Source: Streptomyces spinoverrucosus | GTDB taxonomy: Bacteria; Actinomycetota; Actinomycetes; Streptomycetales; Streptomycetaceae | Length of the DNA stretch: 54,796 nucleotides | Direction of reading: 5' to 3' | Assembly (NCBI RefSeq): GCF_006539505.1 | Contig: NZ_BJND01000062.1 | Location: 1-54,796 of the forward strand | In this document: positions 1 to 8,041 of the stretch, one piece after another | Layout of the letters: each line of letters starts with the position of its first letter | Position numbering within the stretch: position 1 is the first letter of the stretch | The notes under the pieces: model-generated | Database searches by the model: none | The model's input: the letters and a program-made list of their open reading frames with translations, nothing else | What the model was told of the DNA's origin: nothing | Program-made: the position numbers and the translations under genes

Positions 1-35
1 CCCGCCGTGGGCGACTGCGGGTGCGTGGGGCTGTC

Positions 36-527
36 TCAGGTGAGCCGCTTGCTGAACCAGTGCTCGGCGTACGGGTCCGTGTTGTGCGGCTGCGTTTCCT
101 CGTAGCCGAGGCGTGCGTAGAGGGCCCGGGCCTCCACCAGGTCGCTCCTGGTGTCCAGGATCATTCGGGTGGCGCCCAGGGTGCGGGCGGCCTGCTCTGC
201 GGCGGTGACGAGGTGGGTTGCTCCGCCCTTGCCGCGCAGGTGGGGTAGGAGGAACACGCGGGTGAGTTCGGTGGTGGTCGGGTCGGGGGTGCGGCGTATG
301 CCTGCGGTGCCTGCCGGGGTGCCGTTGTGCCGGGCGAGGAGGAGCAGGCTGAGGTCCTTGCCCGTGTTGGCGGTGATCTCCCGTTCCAGTTCGGCCGGGT
401 CGGTCGTACGGCCCTGGTGGAGGAGGTACCAGCGGTCGCTCACCTCCGTGTAGTACGACCGCCAGAGCGCGACGGCGTCGGGGGAGTCGACGGGTTCCGG
501 GGTGATCGTCCAGGTCATGGGCGGCAT
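36..527 (-). CDS. GNAT family N-acetyltransferase
   Basis: A protein of about 163 residues with the GNAT fold. The beta4/acetyl-CoA segment reads RVFLLPHLRGKGGATHLV, and the C-terminal motif ARALYARLGYEET is the usual GNAT end. The acetyl acceptor cannot be told from sequence. Translation probably starts at the ATG at 527 or three codons later at 518; neither has a clear Shine-Dalgarno, and the longer upstream open frame is low-complexity. It is divergent from the membrane-anchored gene at 634. The cytoplasmic acetyltransferase call is firm; the substrate is unknown. Confidence 0.85.
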   Translation of the reverse strand: MPPMTWTITPEPVDSPDAVALWRSYYTEVSDRWYLLHQGRTTDPAELEREITANTGKDLSLLLLARHNGTPAGTAGIRRTPDPTTTELTRVFLLPHLRGKGGATHLVTAAEQAARTLGATRMILDTRSDLVEARALYARLGYEETQPHNTDPYAEHWFSKRLT

Positions 528-633
528 TGTCGGGCATGGGGGTGGGCGTCGTTTGGGTGGGGGCGTGTGGGCAACCCGGTCAGCGGACCGGCTCGGCGAT
601 GGGTCGGTCGGGTCGAGAACCCGGAAGGCATTC

Positions 634-1305
634 ATGTCCACTGGCTGGATCATTGCTCTGATCGTGATTGTGGCGGCGGTCGCCCTCATCGTGGCCGCCC
701 TGACCCTGCGCGGCCGTGGCGCCGGCGGCGGACGGGACCTGAGGCGGCGCTTCGGACCCGAGTACGACCGGGCCGTGTCCCGGCACGACGGGGATGCCAG
801 GGCTGCCGAACGTGAGCTCGCCGAGCGCGTGGAGCGGCACGGCAAGCTGCGCGAGCGGCCGCTCGAACCGGCGCAGCGTGAGCGGTTCGAGGCCCGCTGG
901 ACGGCCGCCCAGGAGCGGTTCGTCGAAGCGCCGCAGGACGCCGTGACCGAGGCGGACCAGCTGCTGGCCGAGCTGGCCGCCGTACGGGGTTTCCCGGACG
1001 GCGGGCAGTACGAGGAGCAGCTCGCCGCGCTGTCGGTGCACCACGCGGACCACGTGCACGGCTACCGGCACGTCCACCGCATCGCCCGCGCGCGGGTGAG
1101 CGGCGCACCCGAGGGGCGCACCGCCACCGAGGAGATGCGCGAGGCCATGGTCGAGGCCCGTGCCCTGTTCGACGACCTGCTGCGTCCGACGCGCGACGAC
1201 GACCAGGGGCGTCCGCCCGCCGAACGGACCAGGACACCGGCCCACGCGCGCCCCGGCCGCCTGCATCTGCCGTGGGCCTTCGGGCGCCATGCGAAGGGGA
1301 GTTGA
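634..1305 (+). CDS. membrane-anchored hypothetical protein
   Basis: 223 residues. A single N-terminal transmembrane helix (residues about 4-26, IIALIVIVAAVALIVAALTL) is followed by a charged, helix-rich region with many Glu, Arg and Ala residues and a Pro/Arg-rich tail. The segment ERFVEAPQDAVTEADQLLAELA resembles a stretch of the next gene (FVDGPRAAIEEADHVMEEIA), so the two proteins share a helical domain and may be related or act together. The ATG at 634 was chosen because the hydrophobic anchor follows at once; upstream in-frame codons are not protein-like. Function unknown. Confidence 0.75.
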   Translation: MSTGWIIALIVIVAAVALIVAALTLRGRGAGGGRDLRRRFGPEYDRAVSRHDGDARAAERELAERVERHGKLRERPLEPAQRERFEARWTAAQERFVEAPQDAVTEADQLLAELAAVRGFPDGGQYEEQLAALSVHHADHVHGYRHVHRIARARVSGAPEGRTATEEMREAMVEARALFDDLLRPTRDDDQGRPPAERTRTPAHARPGRLHLPWAFGRHAKGS

Positions 1306-1310
1306 GGCAC

Positions 1311-1793
1311 ATGACCGACGTGACACGGCCCATGGGTGGCGAGCCGCCCGAGCAGGGGCGCGAGGATCTCATCGGGCGTGAGGCGGTGCCGGGGGCGACT
1401 GGTGAGGCGGGGGTCGGTGGGGCTGAGGGGGCTTCTGAGGCGCAGGAGACTCCTGGGGCGCCGACTGCGACGAGGGCCCCGGCCGACCCCTCCGCCCCGA
1501 CCTCCCGTATGGCCCCGCTGCTGCCCCGCGAAGAGACCGACAAGTTCGAGCTGCGGATGCAGCAGGCGGTGTCCTCGTTCGTGGACGGTCCGCGGGCCGC
1601 CATCGAGGAGGCGGACCATGTGATGGAGGAGATCGCGAACCGGTTCACGGACGCCGTGACCCAGCGCCGTCGTACCCTGCGCAGGTCCTGGGAGGCGACC
1701 GACGAGGCCACCCCCGCCACCTCCGACACCGAGCAACTCCGCCTCGCTCTGCGGGACTACCGTGAGCTGGCCGACCGGCTGCTGCGCCACTGA
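1311..1793 (+). CDS. hypothetical soluble helical protein
   Basis: 160 residues. The first 65 are disordered and rich in Gly, Ala, Pro and Glu. The C-terminal 90 residues form a predicted helical segment (FELRMQQAVSSFVDGPRAAI, then EEADHVMEEIANRFTDAVTQ) that matches the helical part of the preceding membrane-anchored protein. The start lies five bases after the upstream stop, so the pair is probably co-transcribed and translationally coupled. No catalytic motif is visible. A role as cytosolic partner of the membrane protein is an inference from the shared segment and spacing. Confidence 0.75.
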   Translation: MTDVTRPMGGEPPEQGREDLIGREAVPGATGEAGVGGAEGASEAQETPGAPTATRAPADPSAPTSRMAPLLPREETDKFELRMQQAVSSFVDGPRAAIEEADHVMEEIANRFTDAVTQRRRTLRRSWEATDEATPATSDTEQLRLALRDYRELADRLLRH

Positions 1794-1799
1794 CCGTGG

Positions 1800-2204
1800 C
1801 TACTCGGCCCGGCCCTCCCGCCACCGCCGTACGACATCCTCGACGTCGTAGGGCTTCAGACCGAGCGGGGGGCCGGGCGGCGGCTTGAACATGACGTCAC
1901 GGATCTTGACGTTGATGTCCTCGACGATCTTCCGCACGAGCCGCTCCGACGGCGCCCGCATCGCGGCGAGCAGCGCGTCCTCGGCCTCCTTGCGCAGGGC
2001 GAGGGTGGGCGGCAGGACCGAGATGCCCTCTCGGGCCAACTTCCGCTTGATCCACCACTGTTCGTCGTAGCTCTCCTCGATGTCCTTCGGCAGTGGCTTG
2101 CCGGCGCCCGGCAGATGGGCGAAGTCGCCGCGCGCCTCCGCATCACGGATCTGCTTGTCCGTCCAGGACTCGAAGCTGACGCCCGGTGGCTTTCGCTCGG
2201 TCAT
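1800..2204 (-). CDS. DUF1992 (DnaJ C28-like) family protein
   Basis: 134 residues. It carries the family signature: a WTDKQIRDAEARGDFAHLPG segment, then GKPLPKDIEE, then WWIKRKLAREGISVLPPTLALR. This matches the conserved domain of DNAJ homologue subfamily C member 28 (DUF1992), which lacks a J domain in bacteria. Length is typical of actinobacterial members. The biochemical role of the family is not established. It converges on the upstream gene pair with only six bases between stops, and I see no terminator hairpin there. Confidence 0.9.
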   Translation of the reverse strand: MTERKPPGVSFESWTDKQIRDAEARGDFAHLPGAGKPLPKDIEESYDEQWWIKRKLAREGISVLPPTLALRKEAEDALLAAMRAPSERLVRKIVEDINVKIRDVMFKPPPGPPLGLKPYDVEDVVRRWREGRAE

Positions 2205-2302
2205 GAGGCCATTGTGCCGGACGCCGCCACGCCGGGCGATTTATCATGCGGCGGCGGCAGGCCAACCGGACTGCCGGACAAGGACATTGCAAGGGAGCGC
2301 AC

Positions 2303-2695
2303 GTGCTCGAACTGACCATGGCCTCCGTCTCCGGGACGGAAGCGGGCGCCACGGCCGGCATGCTCATGGCCGACGCGCCCAGCGAGCCGGGGACGGTGCT
2401 GCGGGTGGGCCGGGACAAGACCGTGTGCCGGCTCGTGACGCCCGAGGACTGGCTGTTCGTCTCGCGGGTGCACCTGGAGTTCCTGTGCGGGCCGGACGGC
2501 GGCTGGCAGGTGACCTGGCTGCGCGGCTCGCAGCCGGACCCGTCCTCCGAGGTCCGGCTGATGTCAGGCGAGTACGCCCAGCCGCTCGCGTACGGCGGTA
2601 CGGTGCCGCTGCCCAGAGGCGGCAACGGCGAGATAGTCATCCAGGACCGCACCGGGCCGCGCAGCGTGAACGTGGGCTACTACCACGAGGCCTGA
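2303..2695 (+). CDS. FHA-like domain protein
   Basis: 130 residues. The segment RVGRDKTVCRLVTPEDWLFVSRVHLEFL has the shape of an FHA beta-sandwich core (GR..., then S-R-x-H), the surface that binds phosphothreonine peptides, with a degenerate first strand. The C-terminal part ends in a further beta-rich stretch. The GTG at 2303 was chosen because an AAGGGAG ribosome binding site sits seven bases upstream; the longer ATG frame from 2246 lacks one. No kinase gene is adjacent, so the partner is unknown. The FHA assignment is moderately secure. Confidence 0.75.
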   Translation: MLELTMASVSGTEAGATAGMLMADAPSEPGTVLRVGRDKTVCRLVTPEDWLFVSRVHLEFLCGPDGGWQVTWLRGSQPDPSSEVRLMSGEYAQPLAYGGTVPLPRGGNGEIVIQDRTGPRSVNVGYYHEA

Positions 2696-2701
2696 GCGGC
2701 G

Positions 2702-3373
2702 TCACCCGAGGACGCGGGCCAGCGCGAAGCCGTCGTAGCCCTTGCTGCCCACCGTCTGGATCGCGGTGCCGGTGAGCCTGGGGTGGGAGCCGATGAGTTC
2801 GATGGCGGCCCGCGTGCCCTGGACGTCGGGAGCGGAACTGTCCGTCTCGGCGACGCGGCCGCCGCGGACGACGTTGTCGACGACGATCAGGCTGCCCGCG
2901 CGCGTGAGTTTCAGCGCCCACTCCACGTAGTGGGCGTTGTTGGCCTTGTCGGCGTCGATGAAGACCAGGTCGAAGGGCGGCGGATTCTCGTCGGCGAGCT
3001 GCGGCAGCGACTCCAGGGCGGGGCCTACACGCACCTCGACGATCTTGTCGAGGCCCGCGCGGGCGATGTTGCGCGTGGCGACCTCGGCGTGCTTCGGGCT
3101 GTACTCCAGCGAGATCAGGCGGCCGTCGGCCGGGAGGGCGCGGCCCATCCAGATGGTGCTGTAGCCGCCGAGCGTGCCGAGCTCCAGGATGTTCCGCGCC
3201 CCCTGCACCTGGGCCAGAAGCTGGAGGAACTTGCCCTGGGTCGCCGTGACGTTGACCGGCGGCAGCTCGGCCGCCTCGCTGTCGCGCAGGGCGGCCCGGA
3301 GGACCTCGTCGTCGCGGGAGAGGTGGGTGGTGAAGTACTCGTCGACGGCGTCCCAGATCTGCGACTCACTCAT
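2702..3373 (-). CDS. class I SAM-dependent O-methyltransferase (methyltransf_3 type)
   Basis: 223 residues, the usual length for the caffeoyl-CoA/catechol O-methyltransferase-like family. Motif I is NILELGTLGGYSTIWMGRAL, followed by RLISLEYSPKHAEVA (ribose-binding acidic residue) and LVFIDADKANNAHYVEWAL, where Asp residues coordinate the metal ion in this family. LIVVDNVVRGGRV is the conserved post-metal motif. It would methylate a hydroxyl on a small aromatic or similar acceptor, not identifiable here. Monocistronic by position, converging with the FHA-like gene. Confidence 0.92.
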   Translation of the reverse strand: MSESQIWDAVDEYFTTHLSRDDEVLRAALRDSEAAELPPVNVTATQGKFLQLLAQVQGARNILELGTLGGYSTIWMGRALPADGRLISLEYSPKHAEVATRNIARAGLDKIVEVRVGPALESLPQLADENPPPFDLVFIDADKANNAHYVEWALKLTRAGSLIVVDNVVRGGRVAETDSSAPDVQGTRAAIELIGSHPRLTGTAIQTVGSKGYDGFALARVLG

Positions 3374-3481
3374 GCGGTCTGCCTCTCCTATCCCCGATCA
3401 CACGACGGGTCTCATCGTCCCACGCCGGTCCCGCCGGGAGGGCGGCACGCCGTGACTGCGTACCGCCCGCGGAGGGGTGGG

Positions 3482-4210
3482 TCAGGAGAGCCAGTCGGCG
3501 TAGCGGGTGGGAGCCAGGTGAGCGTTCTTGTCGGTGAGGACGTCGCCCTTGACGGCGGCGAACGTGCCCGCGGTGGGGTCGGTGACGACGGTGCGGTGGT
3601 CGCCCTTGCGGGACAGAGTGATCCGGCCCAGCTCGTCCAGGGCGAAGATCTCGGGGCCGCCGATGTTGCGAATGCCGTTCAGCGGGGCGCCCACGGCGAC
3701 CTCCGCCACCGCGTCGGCCACGTCGTTGGCGGCGATCGGCTGGATCGGCGTGGCGGGCAGCCGGACGGTGTTGTCGTCGGCGGTCCAGGACATGACCGCG
3801 TCGATGAACTCCATGAACTGCGTCGCCCGGACGATCGAGTAGGGGATCGGCCCGGACGCGAGGAGCTGCTCCTGGAGCGCCTTGGCCCGGTAGTAGTCCA
3901 GCTCCGGCACCTGGTCCACACCGACGATCGAGAGGAGGACGAAGTGGCCGACGCCGGCCTTGTGGGCCGCGGCCAGCAGGTTGTCCATCGAGGTCTGGAA
4001 GAAGTCCAGGGACGCTTCGTCGAAGGTCGGGGAGTTCGTCAGGTTGACGACGACGTCGGCGCCCGCCACCGCCTCGTCCAGTCCCTCGCCGCTGATGATG
4101 TCGACTCCGGTGGACGGCGAGTGCGGTACCGCTTGGTGCCCGGCGGCGTTCAGCTTCCCGACGACCTGCGAGCCGATCAGCCCGGTACCGCCCATGACTG
4201 CGATCTTCAT
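3482..4210 (-). CDS. NAD(P)H-binding protein (atypical SDR, NmrA-like)
   Basis: 242 residues. The N-terminus MKIAVMGGTGLIGSQVV is a GxxGxxG Rossmann dinucleotide motif. NLTNSPTFDEASLDFFQTSM and HFVLLSIVGVD follow the order of atypical SDR/NmrA-like proteins, and YYRAKALQEQLL supplies a Y-x3-K-like pair. It probably binds NAD(P)H as an oxidoreductase or redox-sensing protein. The start is set by the ATG at 4210, with AAAGG about seven bases upstream. It is the last gene of the minus-strand operon beginning at 7798. A 26-base gap separates it from the hydrolase and contains the direct repeat TTCGGAAT twice, 16 bases apart. Confidence 0.9.
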   Translation of the reverse strand: MKIAVMGGTGLIGSQVVGKLNAAGHQAVPHSPSTGVDIISGEGLDEAVAGADVVVNLTNSPTFDEASLDFFQTSMDNLLAAAHKAGVGHFVLLSIVGVDQVPELDYYRAKALQEQLLASGPIPYSIVRATQFMEFIDAVMSWTADDNTVRLPATPIQPIAANDVADAVAEVAVGAPLNGIRNIGGPEIFALDELGRITLSRKGDHRTVVTDPTAGTFAAVKGDVLTDKNAHLAPTRYADWLS

Positions 4211-4236
4211 GATGTGCCTTTCGTTCGGAATACGGC

Positions 4237-5187
4237 TTATTCGGAATGTGGCGGCAACGGGCTCTCCGTCGCGGCGGTCTCGCTGTGGTGGGCGCGGATG
4301 AGCCCGATGACGGTGTCGGCGGTGCGGTCGAGGTGGCTGCGGCCGTCGGGCAGCCGAGCCGTCGGGCTGATGTAGCTGCCGGGCCCGACATGGGTGGCCG
4401 GGTCGAGCCGATGGACGGTGATCTTCCCGGCGCGGCGGGCCCGGTTCCATCCGCTCCCGCGGAACAGCGGCCAGCGCTGAGGGAAGATCCAGGTGCCGAC
4501 CCGCTCGATCCGGTCGCCCGCACTGGTCAGCCGATGCAGGTGCTCGGCACGGGTGATGTCGTTGGCGCCGTTGTGGAACCCGCCCAGCGTGATCAGCAGG
4601 AGCGGGGAGCGCAGCCGGGTGTGCAGTTCGTCGACCGCGCCGGTGGCAACCTGAGCGCCGCCGCTGTAGCTCAGCAGCACCACGGGGACACCGCTGCCGG
4701 GCTGGTAGCCGGCGAGCCGGAGCTGAGTGGCGATCTGGGAGCCGACGGCCCGGTTGTACAGGGGCCGGTAGCGGTGGTCGGCGGCGACGAAGATCTGCAT
4801 GACGTTGTGCAGGAACAGCAGCAGCCCGATGCGCCGGCGCAGCCACGCCCAAACCGGCCGGTCGGCGAGCGGCTCGGCCAGTGGCGAGTAGGGCTGCACC
4901 TGACCCAGCAACCGCAGCTCCGGCGCCCCGGCGAGCAGGGCCTTGACCAGCTGCCCGCCGTCCCGGCTGTCGCGGACCCGGCGTTTGCCGATGCCGTCCA
5001 GGTAGACCAGGTAGGCAGCCGGGGGACGGTCGGGAGCCGCGCCCCGGGCGTAGGGCAGGCCCCCCGGGAGTTCGGTGACGGGGGCCCGCCAGCCCGCGCC
5101 GTAGGCCAGCACCTCGTAGCGTGCCAGCAGAGCCTCGGCGATCAGAGCAAGCCCGAGCCCGCCGCCCCAGAACAGGAAATCGTTCAT
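4237..5187 (-). CDS. membrane-anchored alpha/beta-hydrolase-like protein
   Basis: 316 residues. An N-terminal hydrophobic helix (FLFWGGGLGLALIAEALLA) precedes a soluble region. VVLLSYSGGAQVA around residue 175 is a GxSxG-like nucleophile elbow (S-Y-S-G-G), and ITLGGFHNGAND follows as a second strand-loop. RIERVGTWIFPQRW may lie near an acid/His region. This suggests a serine hydrolase or lipase-fold protein anchored to the membrane; substrate unknown. Its ATG overlaps the stop of the upstream membrane-protein gene (ATGA), so the two are translationally coupled. It ends in TAA, unusual in this DNA. No close family recognised. Confidence 0.75.
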   Translation of the reverse strand: MNDFLFWGGGLGLALIAEALLARYEVLAYGAGWRAPVTELPGGLPYARGAAPDRPPAAYLVYLDGIGKRRVRDSRDGGQLVKALLAGAPELRLLGQVQPYSPLAEPLADRPVWAWLRRRIGLLLFLHNVMQIFVAADHRYRPLYNRAVGSQIATQLRLAGYQPGSGVPVVLLSYSGGAQVATGAVDELHTRLRSPLLLITLGGFHNGANDITRAEHLHRLTSAGDRIERVGTWIFPQRWPLFRGSGWNRARRAGKITVHRLDPATHVGPGSYISPTARLPDGRSHLDRTADTVIGLIRAHHSETAATESPLPPHSE

Positions 5188-5669
5188 GCCGTCGACTCCC
5201 GCCCCTCGGTCGCGCTGATCCGCACGACCAGACGCCGAACGGCCTCCACGGCGACACCGAGCCCCGCGCCGGCGACGGCCACGCAAGCCGCGGCGCCCCA
5301 CCAGCCCAGCCCGGTCGCCGCGGCGAGCGGGCCGGCCAGACCCGCGCCGACCCCCACGAAGAGCAACAGGTGAAGAAGGGGCCCGAGCAACGGGAACGCG
5401 AGGACGGCGGCGAGCACGAGCGGGGCGACCAGGTCCGGTGTCCACGCCAACCCGGCGCCCGGCGGCTCGGAGGACAGCACCAGCTCGGCCAGGGTCCACG
5501 CGGTCAGCGGCCACAGCGTGAACACGGCAGCCTCGACGAGGCCACCGGCCACCAGCAACCCGGCCACCACAGGCCGCGACATGCCGGGCCGGCGCACGGC
5601 CAGCGGCACGATGCGCCCCGCGGCCTCCGACACCCCGGCGAGCAGCAGCAGGAAGACGACGAGTGACAT
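5184..5669 (-). CDS. small polytopic membrane protein
   Basis: 161 residues with about four or five hydrophobic segments (SLVVFLLLLAGVSEAAG, VVAGLLVAGGLVEAAVF, LVAPLVLAAVLAFPLLGPLL, LHLLLFVGVGAGLAGPLAAA, AACVAVAGAGLGVAVEAV). No catalytic or transport motif is recognised. The start is ATG 5669; a GTG one codon earlier directly abuts the stop of the glycosyltransferase gene, so coupling is likely either way. It lies between the glycosyltransferase and the hydrolase in the same operon and may form a membrane platform for them, which is inference. Confidence 0.75.
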   Translation of the reverse strand: MSLVVFLLLLAGVSEAAGRIVPLAVRRPGMSRPVVAGLLVAGGLVEAAVFTLWPLTAWTLAELVLSSEPPGAGLAWTPDLVAPLVLAAVLAFPLLGPLLHLLLFVGVGAGLAGPLAAATGLGWWGAAACVAVAGAGLGVAVEAVRRLVVRISATEGRESTA

Positions 5670-5672
5670 CAC

Positions 5673-6896
5673 TCAGCCCCGCTGTGACGGATCGACGGGA
5701 GCGGACTGACCGACCGACCCGGCCGCATGCAGATACCGCTCGAGTTCGTCGGCGGCGCGCCGGTGTCCACCCGCCTCGTGCTGGGCAACCCGCAGGGTGG
5801 CCGCGGCTGCCCGGAACCGGGCGCTGTGGAGCAGGCGCCCGGCGAGAGCGCGCACGGAGCCCTTGGTGACGTCCTCGGTACGAATGGACAGGCCGGCGCC
5901 GAGCTCCACGATGCGACGGGCCACCATCGGCTGGTCGGCACCCTGCGGGACCACCAGCATCGGAACCCCGGCGTACATGGCCTCATTGACGCTGTTCATC
6001 CCGCCGTGGGTGACGAACAGCGCCGCACGGGCCAGCACCTCCGGTTGCGGGACGAAACGGCGCGCGAGCACATGCGCCGGCAACGGACCCAACGCGGCGG
6101 GATCGGTCTGCCCGGTGGAGACGATCACCGAGCCGCCCAGTGAGGCGAGCCCGGTGGCGAAAGTGCGCAGCAGCCTCGGGTCGGCGTTGAACACCGTGCC
6201 CAGCGACGCGTACAGCACGGGGTCCCGCAGCCGATCGGCCGGAAACGACGGGTCGTCGGGGCGGGCGCCGATGCTCGGGCCGACGAACCGGTAGGACTGG
6301 TCGAATTCCTCCACGGCGGGCTGGAAAGCCCGCGAGGTGTAGACCAGATTGAGCGGTTGGCGGATGTTCCCCAAGTCGACCCAGGGCAGCCCACTCGCGT
6401 CGAACCGGCGCCGCAGCTCCCACCGGGACCGCAGGTAGCCCTGGACACCGCGTGGTCGAGCCAGCGCCGCGGCCAGCAGGTCCCACGAGCCGCGGGTTGG
6501 GCTGGGCACGTGCCGGTTGAACGCGAACGTGGTGAACGACGCCGCCGCCGGCACCCTGAGTTGGCGCGCGGCGACCGCCCCCCACGGACAGGCGTTGTCG
6601 TGAACGATCAGATCGGGCCGGATACGACGCAGATCGGCGAGCACCGCGGGCAGCAAGCGAACGGCGGTGCCCGCCAGCCCCTCGATCAGCGAGACCGGCG
6701 TCGGCGGATCGGGGAGCGGCTGCTCGCCCCCGGCGTAGAGGCACACCGTCGCGCCGACGGCCTCGATCTCCTCACGGAACGCGGGCGAGGTGTGGTACGT
6801 GACGGAGTGACCGCGCCGGACCAGCTCGGCCACCACCGGCAGCGTCGGGTTGACGCGCCCGTGCATGGCGATGTTGAGGAACGCGACGGTACTCAC
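5673..6896 (-). CDS. MGT-family glycosyltransferase (GT1)
   Basis: 407 residues, typical for macrolide-type GT1 enzymes. The N-terminal acceptor half begins STVAFLNIAMHGRVNPTLPV, with the conserved His. The C-terminal donor half has LYASLGTVFNADPRLL and the nucleotide-sugar motif FVTHGGMNSVNEAMYAGVPM followed by PQGADQPM. It would transfer a sugar from a UDP- or TDP-sugar to a lipid or small hydrophobic acceptor. The GTG start at 6896 overlaps the stop of the patatin-like gene by four bases (GTGA). Neighbouring lipase-like genes suggest a lipid acceptor, which is inference. Confidence 0.92.
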   Translation of the reverse strand: MSTVAFLNIAMHGRVNPTLPVVAELVRRGHSVTYHTSPAFREEIEAVGATVCLYAGGEQPLPDPPTPVSLIEGLAGTAVRLLPAVLADLRRIRPDLIVHDNACPWGAVAARQLRVPAAASFTTFAFNRHVPSPTRGSWDLLAAALARPRGVQGYLRSRWELRRRFDASGLPWVDLGNIRQPLNLVYTSRAFQPAVEEFDQSYRFVGPSIGARPDDPSFPADRLRDPVLYASLGTVFNADPRLLRTFATGLASLGGSVIVSTGQTDPAALGPLPAHVLARRFVPQPEVLARAALFVTHGGMNSVNEAMYAGVPMLVVPQGADQPMVARRIVELGAGLSIRTEDVTKGSVRALAGRLLHSARFRAAAATLRVAQHEAGGHRRAADELERYLHAAGSVGQSAPVDPSQRG

Positions 6897-7798
6897 CGGG
6901 CAGCCCCCGAAGCGGAGGAAGCCGATGGCTCGCCCGGCCCGGCCGGCACCGCCGGGGCGTTCTCGAGCCGATACAGGCCCGGCCCACTGACACGCAGCCC
7001 GTCGAGAAAGCGTCCTGCCGTGCGGGACGCGGTGCTGATCAGTCGTCGGGTATGGCCGAAGTCCCACGGGGCGGGCCACGTGTCGACGCCGGTCGGCAGC
7101 ACGACGGTCGGGATGTGCTGGGACACTTCGTGCAGGTCGCGCTCGATCTGATGGTGCAACAACAGCTGCCCGGCCCTGGCGGCGATCGCGCCGGCCCGTC
7201 GGCGCGGGACGGTGGGGCTCAAGGGCGAGCTCTCCGGCCCGGTCGCCACGACCACCACGCTGGCCGCGCCGGCCTGCCGGGCCGCCAGTACCGGGACATA
7301 GGCGATCACCCCGCCGTCGACGAGCGTCCTGCCCTCGCGATCCACCGGGGGCAGGATCCCGGGAATGGCCGCGCTGGCCAGCAGTGCGGACTCCAGGTCT
7401 CCGTGGTCGAGCAGCGCCGCGGCGCCGGTGCCCAGGTCCATGGCGACCGCGGTGAACGGAACGGCCAGCTCCTCGATCCGCGACGGCAGCCCGGACCGGG
7501 CGATCAGTCGCCGCAGGCCGCGATCGGTGAAGATGCTGGCCCGTGAGGACAGATAGCCGAGCGGATACACCTCACGGCGACGCAACTGCGTCCACACGTG
7601 ATCCAGCCACGGCGCGGCCCTGTCGGGGTGGGCGGCCGCGATGGCCCCGTTGAGGGCGCCCACCGAGGTGCCGATGATCATGTCCGGGACGAATCCGCGC
7701 TCCTCCAGCGCATACCCGACACCGACATGCGCCGCGCCGAGTACGCCACCGGCGCCCACCACCACGGCCACGGGGCGGGGCAGGGCGTCCAAGGCCAT
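6893..7798 (-). CDS. patatin-like phospholipase family protein
   Basis: 301 residues. It has the patatin oxyanion loop (VVVGAGGVLGAAHVGVGYAL), the nucleophile motif IIGTSVGALNGAIAA with Ser45, and the Asp of the Ser-Asp dyad in LVDGGVIAYVPV (Asp161). This predicts an acyl hydrolase acting on phospholipid or another lipid. Two ATG codons are adjacent (7801 and 7798); the second gives better spacing from the AGGTGG ribosome binding site. It is the promoter-proximal gene of the five-gene operon that runs down to 3482. Confidence 0.92.
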   Translation of the reverse strand: MALDALPRPVAVVVGAGGVLGAAHVGVGYALEERGFVPDMIIGTSVGALNGAIAAAHPDRAAPWLDHVWTQLRRREVYPLGYLSSRASIFTDRGLRRLIARSGLPSRIEELAVPFTAVAMDLGTGAAALLDHGDLESALLASAAIPGILPPVDREGRTLVDGGVIAYVPVLAARQAGAASVVVVATGPESSPLSPTVPRRRAGAIAARAGQLLLHHQIERDLHEVSQHIPTVVLPTGVDTWPAPWDFGHTRRLISTASRTAGRFLDGLRVSGPGLYRLENAPAVPAGPGEPSASSASGAAR

Positions 7799-7898
7799 CA
7801 TGATCCACCTTTGTGCACATGAGGGAGGAACGTGGCTGTCTCCCCACAAACCAGCATGGACTCATCCGGCGGTGACAGCACCTCCGCACCTCTTCGTT

Positions 7899-7934
7899 TC
7901 ACTCACGATAGTATCACTCAATACCTTCTCACGT
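7899..7934. promoter_or_regulatory. direct-repeat operator candidate upstream of the patatin operon
   Basis: The heptamer TCACTCA occurs at 7899-7905 and again at 7914-7920, a 15-base period, with a related CTCACG at 7902-7907 and 7929-7934. A small palindrome GATAGTATC lies between the first two. The stretch is clearly more AT-rich than its surroundings and lies about 100-135 bases upstream of the operon start, where a promoter would be. On the minus strand TACTAT could serve as a -10. The regulator is unknown. This is a pattern reading only. Confidence 0.4.
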
Positions 7935-7965
7935 TAGACCACCTGTACGGAGTGCCTCGCCGCAT

Positions 7966-8011
7966 GAAAAAGCGCGCCCGCGCGGCACACAACTGCCGCG
8001 CGGGCGCGCTT
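7966..8011 (-). terminator. strong intrinsic terminator of the MFS gene
   Basis: A perfect 17-bp stem (7970-7986 with 7995-8011) and an 8-base loop lie just after the stop of the MFS transporter gene. On the minus strand the stem is followed by a run of five T. It separates that gene from the upstream region of the patatin operon. Confidence 0.9.
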
Positions 8012-8041
8012 ACGCCTCACCCTCGGGATGGGCAAACCGGC

